The position numbers were made by a program, and so were the translations under genes. From the NCBI RefSeq assembly GCF_900177765.1, contig NZ_FXWI01000003.1, forward strand, positions 558,001 through 622,000: a stretch of DNA of 64,000 nucleotides, given 5' to 3'. Each line of letters opens with the position of its first letter. Positions within the stretch are counted from its first letter, which is position 1. This DNA comes from Agreia sp. VKM Ac-1783 (lineage in GTDB: Bacteria > Actinomycetota > Actinomycetes > Actinomycetales > Microbacteriaceae). Below, one piece after another: positions 53,315-62,615 of this stretch. The notes beneath the pieces were generated by a model that saw only the letters and a list, made by a program, of their open reading frames with translations, was not told the DNA's origin and made no database searches.

Positions 53315-54091
53315 ATGGCTGTAGCTCTCGTTACGGGAGGAACGTCTGGCATCGGTGCTGCGTTCTCCCGGTCCCTCGCTGCGCAGGGATATGACCTCGT
53401 TCTCGTCGCTCGAAGCGTTCCGCGACTGGAGGAGATGGCCGACGAGATCCGCGCCCTCGGCCGTTCGGTCGAGATCTTCCCGGCCGACCTCGCCGACCGC
53501 GACGATGTCGCCCGCGTCGCCGAACGCCTCGAAGACGCCTCTCGGCCGATCGACATGCTCGTGAACAACGCCGGATTCGGGGTGCACACGTCGCTCATCG
53601 ACGCCGATGTCTCGGCCCACGACCGTGCCTTCGAGGTCATGTGCCGAGCGGTGCTTGTGCTCTCCGGCGCCGCCGCGCGCGGGATGCTGCCGCGCGGCTC
53701 GGGAAAGATCGTGAACGTCTCGAGTACAGCGGGTTTCGTGACGATGGGCGCGTATTCCGCGTTGAAGGCGTGGGTCACCTCGTTCACCGAGGGACTCGCC
53801 GTCGAACTGCGCGGCACAGGAATCGGCGTGACGGCGCTCTGCCCGGGCTGGGTGCACACCGAGTTTCACGAGCGGGCCGGAATCAAGGCGTCGAGCATTC
53901 CAAACTTCTTGTGGCTCGACGCCGAACAACTTGTCACGGCATGCTTGCGCGACGTTGACCGAGGCAGGGTAATCTCCATACCGACTGTTCGGTACCGAAC
54001 CCTCATCTGGTTGGCTCGCCACGCACCGAGGAGTGCGATTCGCGCAGTCTCCGGGTCGATTTCCTCGAGTCGAAAGAAGCCGGTCACTTAG
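53315..54091 (+). CDS. SDR oxidoreductase of the ether-lipid operon
   Basis: 258 aa. ALVTGGTSGIGAAFSRSLAAQGYDLVLVARS (NADP-favoured: ARS), DMLVNNAGFG, and VSSTAGFVTMGAYSALKAW with catalytic Ser, Tyr (YSALK) and Lys. The C-terminal LIWLARHAPRSAIRAVSG may associate with the membrane. In this setting it is the likely alkyl- (or acyl-) dihydroxyacetone phosphate reductase. Its stop TAG abuts the next ATG. Confidence 0.85.
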   Translation: MAVALVTGGTSGIGAAFSRSLAAQGYDLVLVARSVPRLEEMADEIRALGRSVEIFPADLADRDDVARVAERLEDASRPIDMLVNNAGFGVHTSLIDADVSAHDRAFEVMCRAVLVLSGAAARGMLPRGSGKIVNVSSTAGFVTMGAYSALKAWVTSFTEGLAVELRGTGIGVTALCPGWVHTEFHERAGIKASSIPNFLWLDAEQLVTACLRDVDRGRVISIPTVRYRTLIWLARHAPRSAIRAVSGSISSSRKKPVT

Positions 54092-54841
54092 ATGGCTGAA
54101 CGAGAACCCGCGTCACCAAGACGCCCCGGCGATGTCGCCGGCGAGCGTGATCGATTCAACTCGCCTACGCACGCGGCAGCCCGTTTCGTGGTGCAGCGCG
54201 GGTTGCTGAAGCCCCTCATCTGGTCGCTCACCCGAGTCACCGTGATCGGCCGCGAGAAGCTCAAAGACGTAGCCGGAGGGTTCGTGGTCGTCGCGAATCA
54301 CTCCAGCCATCTGGATGCGCCGCTCATCGTCGGCTCGCTCCCACGGCGCCTGGCGCGTTACCTCGCCACCGGCGCCGCGGCCGACTACTTCTTCGCTGTG
54401 TGGTGGAGGCGCGGCCTCACAGCCCTCTTCTTCAACGCCTTCCCCGTGAAGCGCATGGAATCGAAGGCGAAGTCGATCAGTGCCCGGTCGCTCCTGTCTC
54501 GAGGCATTCCGATCCTGATCTTCCCCGAGGGAACACGATCGAAAGACGGCGAGGTCGGAGCGTTCAAGCCCGGAGCCGCGGCGCTCGCCGCATCGTGCGA
54601 CGTACCGACCATTCCGATGGCTCTGATCGGCGCCCACGTGGCTCATCCGCGGGGAGCGAACTGGCCCCGACGGGGCCGCTACCCGGTCGGCGTCGTCTTC
54701 GGTGAGCCTCTTCGACCGATCGCGGGGGAGACCCCCGGTCACTTCGCCGAGCGCACGAAGCAAGAGATCCTGCGCCTGCGCGAGCTTCATTCCGAGACTA
54801 TCCTTGGCCAGTCCCCACGATCTAGAGGAGCCCTTCAATGA
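54092..54841 (+). CDS. Glycerolipid acyltransferase (PlsC-like LPLAT)
   Basis: 249 aa. VVVANHSSHLDAPLIV holds the HX4D catalytic motif; FPEGTRSKDGEVGAFKPGAAALA the FPEGTRS substrate motif; IPMALIGA the third block. It transfers an acyl group from CoA or ACP to a glycerol-phosphate backbone. In this operon it could acylate dihydroxyacetone phosphate (GNPAT role) or the sn-2 position of alkyl-glycerol phosphate. Immediately follows the SDR and overlaps the AGPS gene by 4 bp. Confidence 0.9.
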   Translation: MAEREPASPRRPGDVAGERDRFNSPTHAAARFVVQRGLLKPLIWSLTRVTVIGREKLKDVAGGFVVVANHSSHLDAPLIVGSLPRRLARYLATGAAADYFFAVWWRRGLTALFFNAFPVKRMESKAKSISARSLLSRGIPILIFPEGTRSKDGEVGAFKPGAAALAASCDVPTIPMALIGAHVAHPRGANWPRRGRYPVGVVFGEPLRPIAGETPGHFAERTKQEILRLRELHSETILGQSPRSRGALQ

Positions 54842-56505
54842 GCGATGTCAAGCACATGAAATGGTGGGGCTGGGGCGTCGACGGCGTCGCTTTCCACCAC
54901 GAGAACAAGCCCGGTTTCGCGCCGTTCGTGAAGAAGAACCTCGGGCTCGACCTCACGAAGACCAAGGGCGAGCCGCCGACATTCGACGACATCGATGTCC
55001 CCTCCAGTCGCGCGGCGGAGTCGTTTGTTCTGCTGCTCGCCGGAATCGTCGGCGACGAGCACGTCGAGACCGACGACATGTCCCGCGTCGTGCACACATT
55101 CGGAAAGAGCATCCGCGACCTCATCCGCGTTCGCACCAGCGCGTTCCCCCGTGCCGTCGACGTCGTCGTCTACCCGGCCAACGAGGCCGAGGTCCGGCTG
55201 ATCGTCGATGCGGTCGTCGCGGCCGACGCCGTGCTCATCCCCTTCGGAGGCGGCAGCAACATCGCCGGCAGCCTCGAGCCCCTCGCCGCCGAGGAGCGCA
55301 CCGTCGTGTCGCTCGACCTCGGCCGACTCAACCGCGTGATCGAGGTCGACGCCGACTCGAGTCTCGCGCGCATCCAGGGCGGCGCCCAGGGGCCAGACCT
55401 CGAAGCCGAACTCAACGCCGCCGGCTGGACCCTCGGCCACTTCCCCGACAGCTTCACCCACTCCACCGTGGGCGGCTGGGTGGCGACGCGCTCCTCCGGC
55501 ATGCAGAGCGACAAGTTCGGCGACATCGCAGACATCGCCAAGGGCCTGCGGGTCGTGCGCCCCGGCGGAGTGCTCGTGCTGCGCCCGCTGCCCAGCACGT
55601 CGACCGGCCCGAGCGTGCGCGAGATGATTCTCGGCAGCGAGGGGCGTCTCGGGGTCATCACCGAGGTCACCGTGCAGATCCACCGCATCCCGGCCAAGCG
55701 CGAGATCCTCGCCTATCTCTACCCCACCTGGGACGCGGGACTCGCGGCCATGCGGGAGATCTCCGAGAGCGACGCCACCCCCTCGATCACCCGCGTCTCC
55801 GACGGCAACGAGACGCTGTTCTCGTTCGCCACGTCGAAGAAGAGCAAGGGTTTCTCGGCTCTCGCCACGAAAGGCCTCGGCGTGTTCCTGAAGGCCAAGG
55901 GCTGGGACACCGACAAGATGTGCCTGTCGTTCGTCGGAAACGAGGGCGGCGAAGAGCTGGTCGCGACGAACCAGAAGATCATCGCGGGCATCGTCAAGAA
56001 GCACGGTGGCATCACGGTCGGCAAGGGCCCGGGCGTGCTCTACGACCAGAAGAAGTTCGACACCCCGTACATCCGCGACTGGTTCCTCGACTGGGGCGGA
56101 TCGGCCGACGTGTCCGAGACCGCCGCCCCCTGGGCCAAGCTGCCCGAGCTCTACCGCAACGTGATCGCCAGCGCCAACCGCGCGTTCGACGAGATCGGCG
56201 TCAAGGGCTGGATCATGGCGCACCTCTCGCACTCGTACACGTCGGGCGCCTGCCTCTACTTCACCTTCGCCTACCTCGACACGGGCGATGCGATCCCCAA
56301 CTACGACGTGGTGAAGGGTGCGATCCAGCAGGCCTTCATCGACGCCGGCGGAACGCTGTCGCACCACCACGGCGTCGGTCTCGAGCACGCTCCCTGGATG
56401 GAGCAGGACATCTCGACCGAGGGCGTCAAGATTATGCGCGGACTCTTCGGAGCTGTCGACCCCGGTCGCCACTTCAACCCGGGCAAGGTTCTGCTCGACG
56501 AATGA
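54838..56505 (+). CDS. Alkyldihydroxyacetonephosphate synthase (AGPS) homologue, FAD
   Basis: 555 aa. Starts MSDVKHMKWWGWGVDG, like the KWNGWG of AGPS. FAD-binding: LIPFGGGSNIAGS and QGGAQGPDLEAELNAAG, GHFPDSFTHSTVGGWVATRSSGMQSDKFGDI is the AGPS signature, SEGRLGVITEVTVQIHRIP follows, and SHHHGVGLEHAPWM carries the active-site His cluster of the vanillyl-alcohol-oxidase superfamily AGPS. C-terminus DPGRHFNPGKVL. It should replace the acyl group of acyl-DHAP by a fatty alcohol, forming the ether bond. ATGA overlap with the acyltransferase. Confidence 0.88.
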   Translation: MSDVKHMKWWGWGVDGVAFHHENKPGFAPFVKKNLGLDLTKTKGEPPTFDDIDVPSSRAAESFVLLLAGIVGDEHVETDDMSRVVHTFGKSIRDLIRVRTSAFPRAVDVVVYPANEAEVRLIVDAVVAADAVLIPFGGGSNIAGSLEPLAAEERTVVSLDLGRLNRVIEVDADSSLARIQGGAQGPDLEAELNAAGWTLGHFPDSFTHSTVGGWVATRSSGMQSDKFGDIADIAKGLRVVRPGGVLVLRPLPSTSTGPSVREMILGSEGRLGVITEVTVQIHRIPAKREILAYLYPTWDAGLAAMREISESDATPSITRVSDGNETLFSFATSKKSKGFSALATKGLGVFLKAKGWDTDKMCLSFVGNEGGEELVATNQKIIAGIVKKHGGITVGKGPGVLYDQKKFDTPYIRDWFLDWGGSADVSETAAPWAKLPELYRNVIASANRAFDEIGVKGWIMAHLSHSYTSGACLYFTFAYLDTGDAIPNYDVVKGAIQQAFIDAGGTLSHHHGVGLEHAPWMEQDISTEGVKIMRGLFGAVDPGRHFNPGKVLLDE

Positions 56506-57386
56506 CACGTGCCCGTCTCGGCGGCCCCGTCGGAGCGGCGGGGCTCGTCGTCGCAGGGCTGGCGTGCCAGGAGGTCGGAGCGGCATTCGCCGTGCTGCTG
56601 TTCCCCAGCGTCGGCGCGCTGGGCATGGTCGCGCTGCGGCTCACCTTCTCCGCTCTCATCCTCCTCGCGATAGCGCGGCCGTCGCTGCGGGGCCGTAGCC
56701 GCGGCGACTGGATGACGGTGGTGCTGTTCGGCCTGGCCCTCGCCGTGATGAACGGCTTGTTCTACGAGGCCCTGGCGCGCATCCCGCTCGGCGCAGCCGT
56801 GACCATCGAGGTTCTCGGGCCGCTCGTGCTCTCGGTGGCCACGAGCCGACGCGCATCCAGTTGGCTCTGGGCGGTTCTCGCCTTCGTCGGCGTCTTTCTG
56901 TTGGGCCAGGGCAGCTTCGGCGAGCTCGATCCCGTTGGGGTGCTCTTCGCCGCGGGAGCCGGAGCGAGCTGGGCCGGTTACATCCTGCTGTCGTCGCGCA
57001 CGGGCAGTCGCTTCGCCCGGCTCGACGGCCTCGCCCTCGCGATGGCCATCGGCGCGGTGCTCACCCTTCCGCTCGGGGTCGCGGCCGCTGGCCCGGTGAT
57101 CGTGCGGCCCGACATCCTGCTTCTCGGGGCAGCCGTCGCGATTCTCTCGTCGACCATTCCGTATGCCCTGGAGCTATTCGCGCTCCGACGCATCCCCTCG
57201 TCGACCTTCGCGATTCTGATGAGTCTGGCGCCCGCGATCGCAGCGCTCGCCGGGGTCGTGCTTCTGGCTCAGCACATCTCGCTCGTCGGAGTGCTCGCCA
57301 TCGCGCTCGTCGTGACCGCGAGCATCGGAGCGGTGCGCAGCGCGGGCCCGGGGGCTACTCCCGTCGCTCGTGCCGAACCGGTTTGA
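56502..57386 (+). CDS. EamA (DMT) family transporter
   Basis: 294 aa with ten hydrophobic helices in two EamA repeats (first ending near residue 135, second LFAAGAGASWAGYILLSSRTGSRF onward). It resembles RhtA/threonine exporters. The ATG overlaps the AGPS stop (ATGA), so it belongs to the operon, yet its link to lipids is unclear; it may export a metabolite or be a passenger. The last 32 bp overlap the convergent DUF4166 gene. Confidence 0.88.
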   Translation: MTRARLGGPVGAAGLVVAGLACQEVGAAFAVLLFPSVGALGMVALRLTFSALILLAIARPSLRGRSRGDWMTVVLFGLALAVMNGLFYEALARIPLGAAVTIEVLGPLVLSVATSRRASSWLWAVLAFVGVFLLGQGSFGELDPVGVLFAAGAGASWAGYILLSSRTGSRFARLDGLALAMAIGAVLTLPLGVAAAGPVIVRPDILLLGAAVAILSSTIPYALELFALRRIPSSTFAILMSLAPAIAALAGVVLLAQHISLVGVLAIALVVTASIGAVRSAGPGATPVARAEPV

Positions 57387-58029
57387 GTTCGGCCGGAGCA
57401 TCCAGAGCAGGGGGGAACGTGCAGCTGAACGTGCCCTCGTATCCGAAGAGGAAGCCGAACCAACGGTTGCGCACCTCGAGCTTTATCCGATAGAGCTGCG
57501 CCGCGTCGTCGTAGCTCTCGTGCAGCTCAGCACGCCCGCTGAAGAGCATCGGAAAACGGAAGGCGACCGGGCCTTCGTAGAAGCGCTGCGCGTCTGAGAG
57601 CAGCAGTAGCGAGCCGTCGTCGTTCACCCTGAGATCGAGGTCGACGGCGAGATGCTGATGCGTGCCGAGGTAGTCGATGACCCGCCCAGCCCGCTCGCTG
57701 TAGATCATGGTGGCGTCGAAACGATGAGGCCGAGGGCTAGCGCCGTAGCTGCGCACGAACGTGACCGTCTCGCGTCCGAGAGGATCGCGATAGGGAAAGT
57801 TCTCGACGGTGAAAGGAACATCGGTGCCTTGAATCGGCACGAGGATATTGCGGACGCGACCGATCCAGAGAAAGGGCACGGTCCACCAGGGGCCGCGCCT
57901 GATGCGGGTCATCGTTCCCGTGCCCACACATGCGTAGCCCGCGTCGAGGCCGACGCCGAACCTCTTCTTCATCATCGGGTGCAGCCGCTCGAACTGCTCA
58001 CCGAGCGCCAGCGCGAAGATGGCGGTCAC
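57355..58029 (-). CDS. DUF4166 protein
   Basis: 224 aa from GTG 58029 (GTGA with the upstream stop). FERLHPMMKKRFGVGLDAGYACVGTGTMTRIRRGPWWTVPFLWIGRVRNILVP and FPYRDPLGRETVTFVRSY are the DUF4166 motifs, as is the end NRWFGFLFGYEGTFSCTF. DUF4166 is often fused to or near saccharopine-type dehydrogenases. Function unknown; pairs with the SRPBCC-like protein. Confidence 0.82.
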   Translation of the reverse strand: MTAIFALALGEQFERLHPMMKKRFGVGLDAGYACVGTGTMTRIRRGPWWTVPFLWIGRVRNILVPIQGTDVPFTVENFPYRDPLGRETVTFVRSYGASPRPHRFDATMIYSERAGRVIDYLGTHQHLAVDLDLRVNDDGSLLLLSDAQRFYEGPVAFRFPMLFSGRAELHESYDDAAQLYRIKLEVRNRWFGFLFGYEGTFSCTFPPALDAPAELKPVRHERRE

Positions 58030-58670
58030 TCGTGGACCAGCCCGGCCAGCGACGCCGGGGCGTCGGACATCGCGTCGTGGTCGCGCGCAGCGCGCGCCGG
58101 GCGGGAGCGGCAGCGCGAGGCCTTCGGCCTCTCGGCCCTCCAGAACGCGGCGACGGATGCGATCGGCCAGGATTCCGGAGGCGTTCCGGTCTCCGCCCAG
58201 ATGCGCAGTCGATCGAAGCTCCACGCGGTCATCCACCACACCACGCGACGCAGCACGATGCGGTCGAGCAGGGCTCCGGCGCGGCCCGCGAAAGGCACGT
58301 AGTCGTAGCCGGTGGTGAACGTCGTCGATCCGTCGGCATTCGGTAGATACCGCCAGTATCCACGGCCAGAGGCGAGCGGCGAGAGGGGATCTCGTGTCGA
58401 GAAGACGAGGGCGGAGGTCCGGGCGCCGCGAGCTCCAGTGCGCTCACCGAGGGAGACTCCGGTTCCCCGAATCGTGTGGAACGGCAGCCGCCGTTCATAG
58501 CGGAATCGGGAGGGGGAGTCGTCCGCGGACTGCTCGGCTTCGGGGGCGATCAGACTGAAGCGCAGGTCCCAGCGCGAATGCAGCTGCGGGGTCTGCGTGA
58601 GGCGCCAGATCTCGTCGATGTCGGCCCTGACCGTGGTCTCGACATACAGTGCGCGGTTCTTCCGAACCAT
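58026..58670 (-). CDS. SRPBCC-like protein
   Basis: 214 aa from ATG 58670 with AAGGAG upstream. [35 protein letters not shown] is the START/SRPBCC N-terminal pattern (helix-grip fold). The later [49 protein letters not shown] is the long C-terminal helix. The fold binds hydrophobic ligands. Overlaps the DUF4166 gene by 4 bp, so the two act together. Confidence 0.75.
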   Translation of the reverse strand: MVRKNRALYVETTVRADIDEIWRLTQTPQLHSRWDLRFSLIAPEAEQSADDSPSRFRYERRLPFHTIRGTGVSLGERTGARGARTSALVFSTRDPLSPLASGRGYWRYLPNADGSTTFTTGYDYVPFAGRAGALLDRIVLRRVVWWMTAWSFDRLRIWAETGTPPESWPIASVAAFWRAERPKASRCRSRPARAARDHDAMSDAPASLAGLVHE

Positions 58671-58745
58671 GGCGTGCTCCTTCGAATCGTTCTGTCTGCC
58701 AGCGTAGTGTCGGTGCAGCAGACCATCGACAGAAGGAGAAACCTG

Positions 58746-59189
58746 ATGCCACTGACAGGCGACTACGAACCCAGCACGTCCGACTGGGCGCGTGAGCAGG
58801 TCGAGGAGTACGAGGCATCCGGCGGTACTCGCGGCACCACGCTGCGCGGAATGCCGGTGATCGTGCTCACCTCTGTGGGCGCCAAGTCGGGCAAGCTGCG
58901 CAAGACCGCATTGATGCAGGTCGAGCACGAGGGCGAGTACGCCGTCGTCGCGTCTCTCGGAGGTGCCCCGAAGCATCCGGTCTGGTACTACAACCTGCTC
59001 GCCCAGCCGCACGTCGAGCTGCAGGACGGCCCGGTGAAGAAGGACTACCTCGCCCGCGAGGTCACGGGTGACGAGAAGGCCGTGTGGTGGGAGCGCGCCG
59101 TCGCCGCCTATTCTGACTACGCCGAGTACCAGAAGAAGACCGACCGCGAGATTCCGCTGTTCGTCTTGACAGAGAAGGGCGTCGAATGA
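58746..59189 (+). CDS. Deazaflavin (F420)-dependent nitroreductase family protein
   Basis: 147 aa. [64 protein letters not shown] is the DDN-type F420-binding split-barrel signature (SxGAKSGKxRxTPL, GGAPKHPxWYxNLxANP). GAAGGAG is its Shine-Dalgarno. It implies F420 or a related flavin is used. Overlaps the next gene by 4 bp. Confidence 0.93.
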   Translation: MPLTGDYEPSTSDWAREQVEEYEASGGTRGTTLRGMPVIVLTSVGAKSGKLRKTALMQVEHEGEYAVVASLGGAPKHPVWYYNLLAQPHVELQDGPVKKDYLAREVTGDEKAVWWERAVAAYSDYAEYQKKTDREIPLFVLTEKGVE

Positions 59190-59806
59190 CGAACCCACCG
59201 AACTTCGACAACGTCGCTCCGGCCGCGGGCTGGTTCCCGGATCCCACCGGCGGCCCCGGGAGCAGGTGGTGGGACGGCCAGAACTGGACGGAGCATGTCT
59301 CGGACCCCACGCTCCAGGCCTTCTCGCCGGCAGGGGTGCCGAGGCGGGTGCCGCAGGGCACGCCGGTCTACACGCCTTTCATCTGGTTGATCACGCTGCT
59401 GCCGCTCCTGGCGATTCTCGCCGTCGCCCTGTGGGACACCGACGCCTACATGCGCGCCTCGCTCAACTCTCCGAACGATCCTCTGGCGCAGTACCTCGAC
59501 CCGGGCTACCTGATCGTTCAGGCGCTCGGATTCGTCATCTACGGCGTCACCGTGCTGCTCGCCTACTTCGACTGGAAGACGCTCGCCGCACGTGGTTTCG
59601 ACCGACCGTTCCACTGGGCCTGGACCTTTCTCGGCGGCACCGTGTACATCATCGGCCGAACGGTCATCGTTCGGCGACGGGCCGGCGGTGGCGCGATGCT
59701 GCCCATCTGGATCACCATCGGCGTCGTCGTTGTGTCGTTGATCGTGGTGACCGTCAAGATCGTCGGCATGGTCTCCGTAGCGATGTCGTACCTGACGTCT
59801 TACTGA
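59186..59806 (+). CDS. DUF2510 membrane protein
   Basis: 206 aa. [26 protein letters not shown] is the DUF2510 (WYDGxxWT) motif at residues ~13-38. Four membrane helices follow (about 69-90, 116-137, 150-170 and 177-200). DUF2510 is a small actinobacterial domain, often cytoplasmic side of membrane proteins. Function unknown; ATGA overlap with the F420 enzyme gene. Confidence 0.82.
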   Translation: MTNPPNFDNVAPAAGWFPDPTGGPGSRWWDGQNWTEHVSDPTLQAFSPAGVPRRVPQGTPVYTPFIWLITLLPLLAILAVALWDTDAYMRASLNSPNDPLAQYLDPGYLIVQALGFVIYGVTVLLAYFDWKTLAARGFDRPFHWAWTFLGGTVYIIGRTVIVRRRAGGGAMLPIWITIGVVVVSLIVVTVKIVGMVSVAMSYLTSY

Positions 59807-59906
59807 GGTCTGATTCTCCCAAGTCGCCTGGATGGTGGATGGCTCCGTCGCAGAGGGCCTATCGTCGAGACAAGGGTCATCCGGGCTCTCGAAACGAGGA
59901 TGCACC

Positions 59907-60044
59907 ATGGGCGAGAAATCAGCACGCAAGGCCGTCGCCAAGCCGGCAGCACGCTCTCTCAAAGAGAAGCGGGCAGATAAGAAGACCAAGAGCGGTGCGG
60001 CGAATCACTCCTCCGACGCCGTGACGAACGTCAAGAAGAAGTAG
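59907..60044 (+). CDS. Small lysine-rich protein
   Basis: 45 aa, MGEKSARKAVAKPAARSLKEKR with the end KKTKSGAANHSSDAVTNVKKK. Start has GAGGA upstream (GAAACGAGGATGCACC). Highly basic and disordered; a matching small protein is common in Actinobacteria (memory). Function unknown, possibly nucleic-acid binding. An in-frame upstream GTG would give a poorly supported longer form. Confidence 0.75.
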   Translation: MGEKSARKAVAKPAARSLKEKRADKKTKSGAANHSSDAVTNVKKK

Positions 60045-60054
60045 CATTCGCCTC

Positions 60055-61245
60055 TCAGAACGACAGCGGCGAGCTCGCTGAGAACCCCGGCAGGATCAAG
60101 AAGGTCGCGCTGCCCGTCGGCGTGGCGTACTTCATCAGGTCGTCGTTTTCGTCGAGCCGCTGCTGTGTCGCGACGAACGTGCGCAGGGTGTTCTGAAAGC
60201 AGATGAACGCCAGGCCCGCATCGGCCTCTCCGCTTGGCAGTAGGCCGTCGTCGAACGCGTAGCCGCGCCGCAGCATCAGCGACGATCCCGTGAACGACGG
60301 GTGCGCCGCGCGCGCGTGACTGCGCAACGGGGTGATGAACTCGCCCTCCGGTGTCTTCGCGTTCAGGTTGACCTCGCCGTCTTTCGGCCCGCCTGAGAGT
60401 GGGGTTCCCTCGATGCGTTCGCGTCCGACGACCCGCTCCTGCGCGGGCGTTCCCAGGGCGGCGAAGCCCGACGTGTCGAGACGCAGCCGCCGGATGACGC
60501 ACACGGTGCCCGCGGCCAGCGCGGCGTCGGCGGTTCCGGTTCCGATCCACACGTTCTCGGCGAGTTCTTCGTCGCCGTGGGGCACGATGATGCCGTCGAG
60601 AAATCCGAACGGGTTGCGCACGACGCCGTGTTCGCCGTGTCCGCGGAAGAGGCGCTGACGCCAGCGCGGGGTCGCACCCGGCACCAGGGTGAGCAGATCG
60701 TCGCCCACGGCGGTGAGCACGCTGGGGTCGTCGGAGTAGAGAGCGAGCAGCAGGTCGCCACCTCGGCGGTGTGGCTCGATCGTCTCGTCTCCGGCGAACG
60801 AGGGCAGGTCTTGGGCGCCCGGCAGTGCGGGGTCGCGTGCCGCAACGATCCGCGGCCCGAGGCCGACCGTCACCGTCAGATCGCCCGGTCCGTCGGGCAG
60901 CACGTCGGTCGGCGTCGCGGTCGTGGTCAGCTCGAGGATCCGCTGCCCCAGCGCACCGAGCCACGCGGTGTCGGTGCTGTCGAGGTCGCAGACGAGCAGC
61001 AAGCCGAAGTGCTGGGGGGTCGCGGGGCGCGCGATTCCCGCCTGATAGCGGCCGCTCGCGGGCACCGGCTGGCCGGACGAACCCGCGGGCGTGGCGCCGG
61101 CATCCGGTGCTTTCGTCTCGCCGGGCCACGAGCCCGTCGCGGTGAGCGCACCCGCCGCGCCCGCGGCACCGGCACCCACCGCGATACCGAGCGCGCCGAG
61201 CAGCGCGCGACGGCTGGGTCCCTTGGGTGCTTCGGCGCCGGTCAT
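60055..61245 (-). CDS. Tat-exported DyP-type heme peroxidase
   Basis: 396 aa from ATG 61245. Twin-arginine signal GPSRRALLGALGIAVGAG, cleaved near residue 35. FGFLDG around residue 215 is the DyP GxxDG motif with the catalytic Asp; the proximal heme His probably is in SHARAAHPSF. RRGYAFDDGLLPSGEADAGLAFICFQ is the conserved end. It would be assembled with heme in the cytosol and exported. ATG overlaps the beta-helix lipoprotein stop. EfeB-like in family, but no efeU/efeO gene is nearby. Confidence 0.9.
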   Translation of the reverse strand: MTGAEAPKGPSRRALLGALGIAVGAGAAGAAGALTATGSWPGETKAPDAGATPAGSSGQPVPASGRYQAGIARPATPQHFGLLLVCDLDSTDTAWLGALGQRILELTTTATPTDVLPDGPGDLTVTVGLGPRIVAARDPALPGAQDLPSFAGDETIEPHRRGGDLLLALYSDDPSVLTAVGDDLLTLVPGATPRWRQRLFRGHGEHGVVRNPFGFLDGIIVPHGDEELAENVWIGTGTADAALAAGTVCVIRRLRLDTSGFAALGTPAQERVVGRERIEGTPLSGGPKDGEVNLNAKTPEGEFITPLRSHARAAHPSFTGSSLMLRRGYAFDDGLLPSGEADAGLAFICFQNTLRTFVATQQRLDENDDLMKYATPTGSATFLILPGFSASSPLSF

Positions 61246-62567
61246 CGGGTTCCCGTGCTGCTGGCGAGCAGATCGGCGGCGGGGAGCGCGACACCTGCGG
61301 CGTCGAAAGAGCTCGCCGGGCCGGTCTTCGGCAGGGCATCGGGAACAGCGGTCAGATCGCCGTCGAGGTTCGGCTGAGGACGGGGCTGGCCCACCTTGAG
61401 GAACGACACTCCCGCGGGTGTCTGCACGGCAGGCAGGGCAGAGGTCGGCACACCCGCAGAAGCGCCGGCCGTGCAGGATGCCGCCAGGTCGGCGGGCAGC
61501 ACGATCAGACCCGCGTCGGGGGCGATGCAGGTGGTCGTCGTGGGGCTGCGCGTGGCCGCGACATCGGCGACATCGACCCCGTTGCCCGAGAGGGAGTTTT
61601 CTGTGAGTCGCGTTCCCGTCGTGGCGATGTCTTCGGTGTTCGACAGTTGCACGCCAGAGACGCTGTTGCCGGCGATGACGTTGCGCTCGAGGGTGTCGCT
61701 CTGTGCTCCCGAGAGCCCCACACCGATGCCGAAGCCGCCCTGGGCTTGAGCGGGGGAGTCCGCGGAGTTGTTGTCTGAGATCACGTTGCCGACCACGGTC
61801 GCTCCGCGCTGGGGAACGAAGGCCTCCTGGTACCAGCTGAGCAGGGTGAGCCCCACACGGTTGCCCGAGAACCTATTGCCCGTGATCACCACGGAGTCCG
61901 AGGCGTTCGCGTTCTCATAGCCGATGGCATTGCGCTCGGCCACGTTGCCCGAGACCAGGATCGAGCAGTTCTGGCACTGGCCCACATAGAAGCCGGAATC
62001 CGCCGAGCCCGAGGCGTAGTTATTGCTCAGCACCCCATTCTGCGAGTTGAAGGCGTAGATGCCGTAGAGGCCGTTGTTCGTGGCGGTGACGTGGTCGACC
62101 TCGAAGCGCTGCAGGGGAGGGAACTTCTCGGGGTCGAGCTTCTGATAGCCTGTGAGGTTGTGGGCCTGAGGGCCGTTCTCGTCGTGCATTCCCGTGACGA
62201 GCACCCCGTTGAAGGTGTGCCTGGTCACGGTGAGGTTCTGCACACGCACGCCGTCGGCGATCACCTGAATACCGTTGGCCCGCAGTCCCTCTCCGTCGAT
62301 GATCACGCCGTCGCGGTCGAGTCCGCGCAGAGTGATGTTCTTCGTCGAGACCGTGACCTCTTCGGTATAGGTGCCAGGGGAGACGAGAACCATCCCACCC
62401 TCGGGCACCTTATCGACGGCGTCCTGGATCGTGGCGGCATCAGCCGGCACGCGCACGGTCGCGGAGGAGGCGTTCGTGGGGCCGGATGGCTTCGCGTCGA
62501 CGGCGCAGCCGCTCAGGGTGGCGACGAGCGCGAGTGCCAGTAGTGCGGGGAGGAGGCGAAAATTCAC
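61242..62567 (-). CDS. Parallel beta-helix lipoprotein (NosD-like)
   Basis: 441 aa from ATG 62567. Lipobox ATLSGCAV with the modified Cys at residue 21. IQDAVDKVPEGGMVLVSPGTYTEEVTVSTKNITLRGLDRDGVIID is the pectate-lyase-like start, then about eleven coils rich in NGLYGIYAFNSQNGVLSNN, ISVSGNV-like and SGVQLSN strands to residue ~350. Such solenoids bind polymers or metals. Co-translated with the DyP peroxidase, so it may be a wall-bound partner for it. Confidence 0.85.
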   Translation of the reverse strand: MNFRLLPALLALALVATLSGCAVDAKPSGPTNASSATVRVPADAATIQDAVDKVPEGGMVLVSPGTYTEEVTVSTKNITLRGLDRDGVIIDGEGLRANGIQVIADGVRVQNLTVTRHTFNGVLVTGMHDENGPQAHNLTGYQKLDPEKFPPLQRFEVDHVTATNNGLYGIYAFNSQNGVLSNNYASGSADSGFYVGQCQNCSILVSGNVAERNAIGYENANASDSVVITGNRFSGNRVGLTLLSWYQEAFVPQRGATVVGNVISDNNSADSPAQAQGGFGIGVGLSGAQSDTLERNVIAGNSVSGVQLSNTEDIATTGTRLTENSLSGNGVDVADVAATRSPTTTTCIAPDAGLIVLPADLAASCTAGASAGVPTSALPAVQTPAGVSFLKVGQPRPQPNLDGDLTAVPDALPKTGPASSFDAAGVALPAADLLASSTGTR

Positions 62568-62615
62568 ATCGCGAGTTTATCGTCACAGACGGGGTTATTC
62601 GTCTGCTCGGCGACC

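Noticed and set aside
60055-61245. EfeB of an EfeUOB iron importer
   Set aside because: The DyP and Tat features fit, but efeU and efeO are absent; the neighbours are a beta-helix lipoprotein and a VIT1-type transporter.
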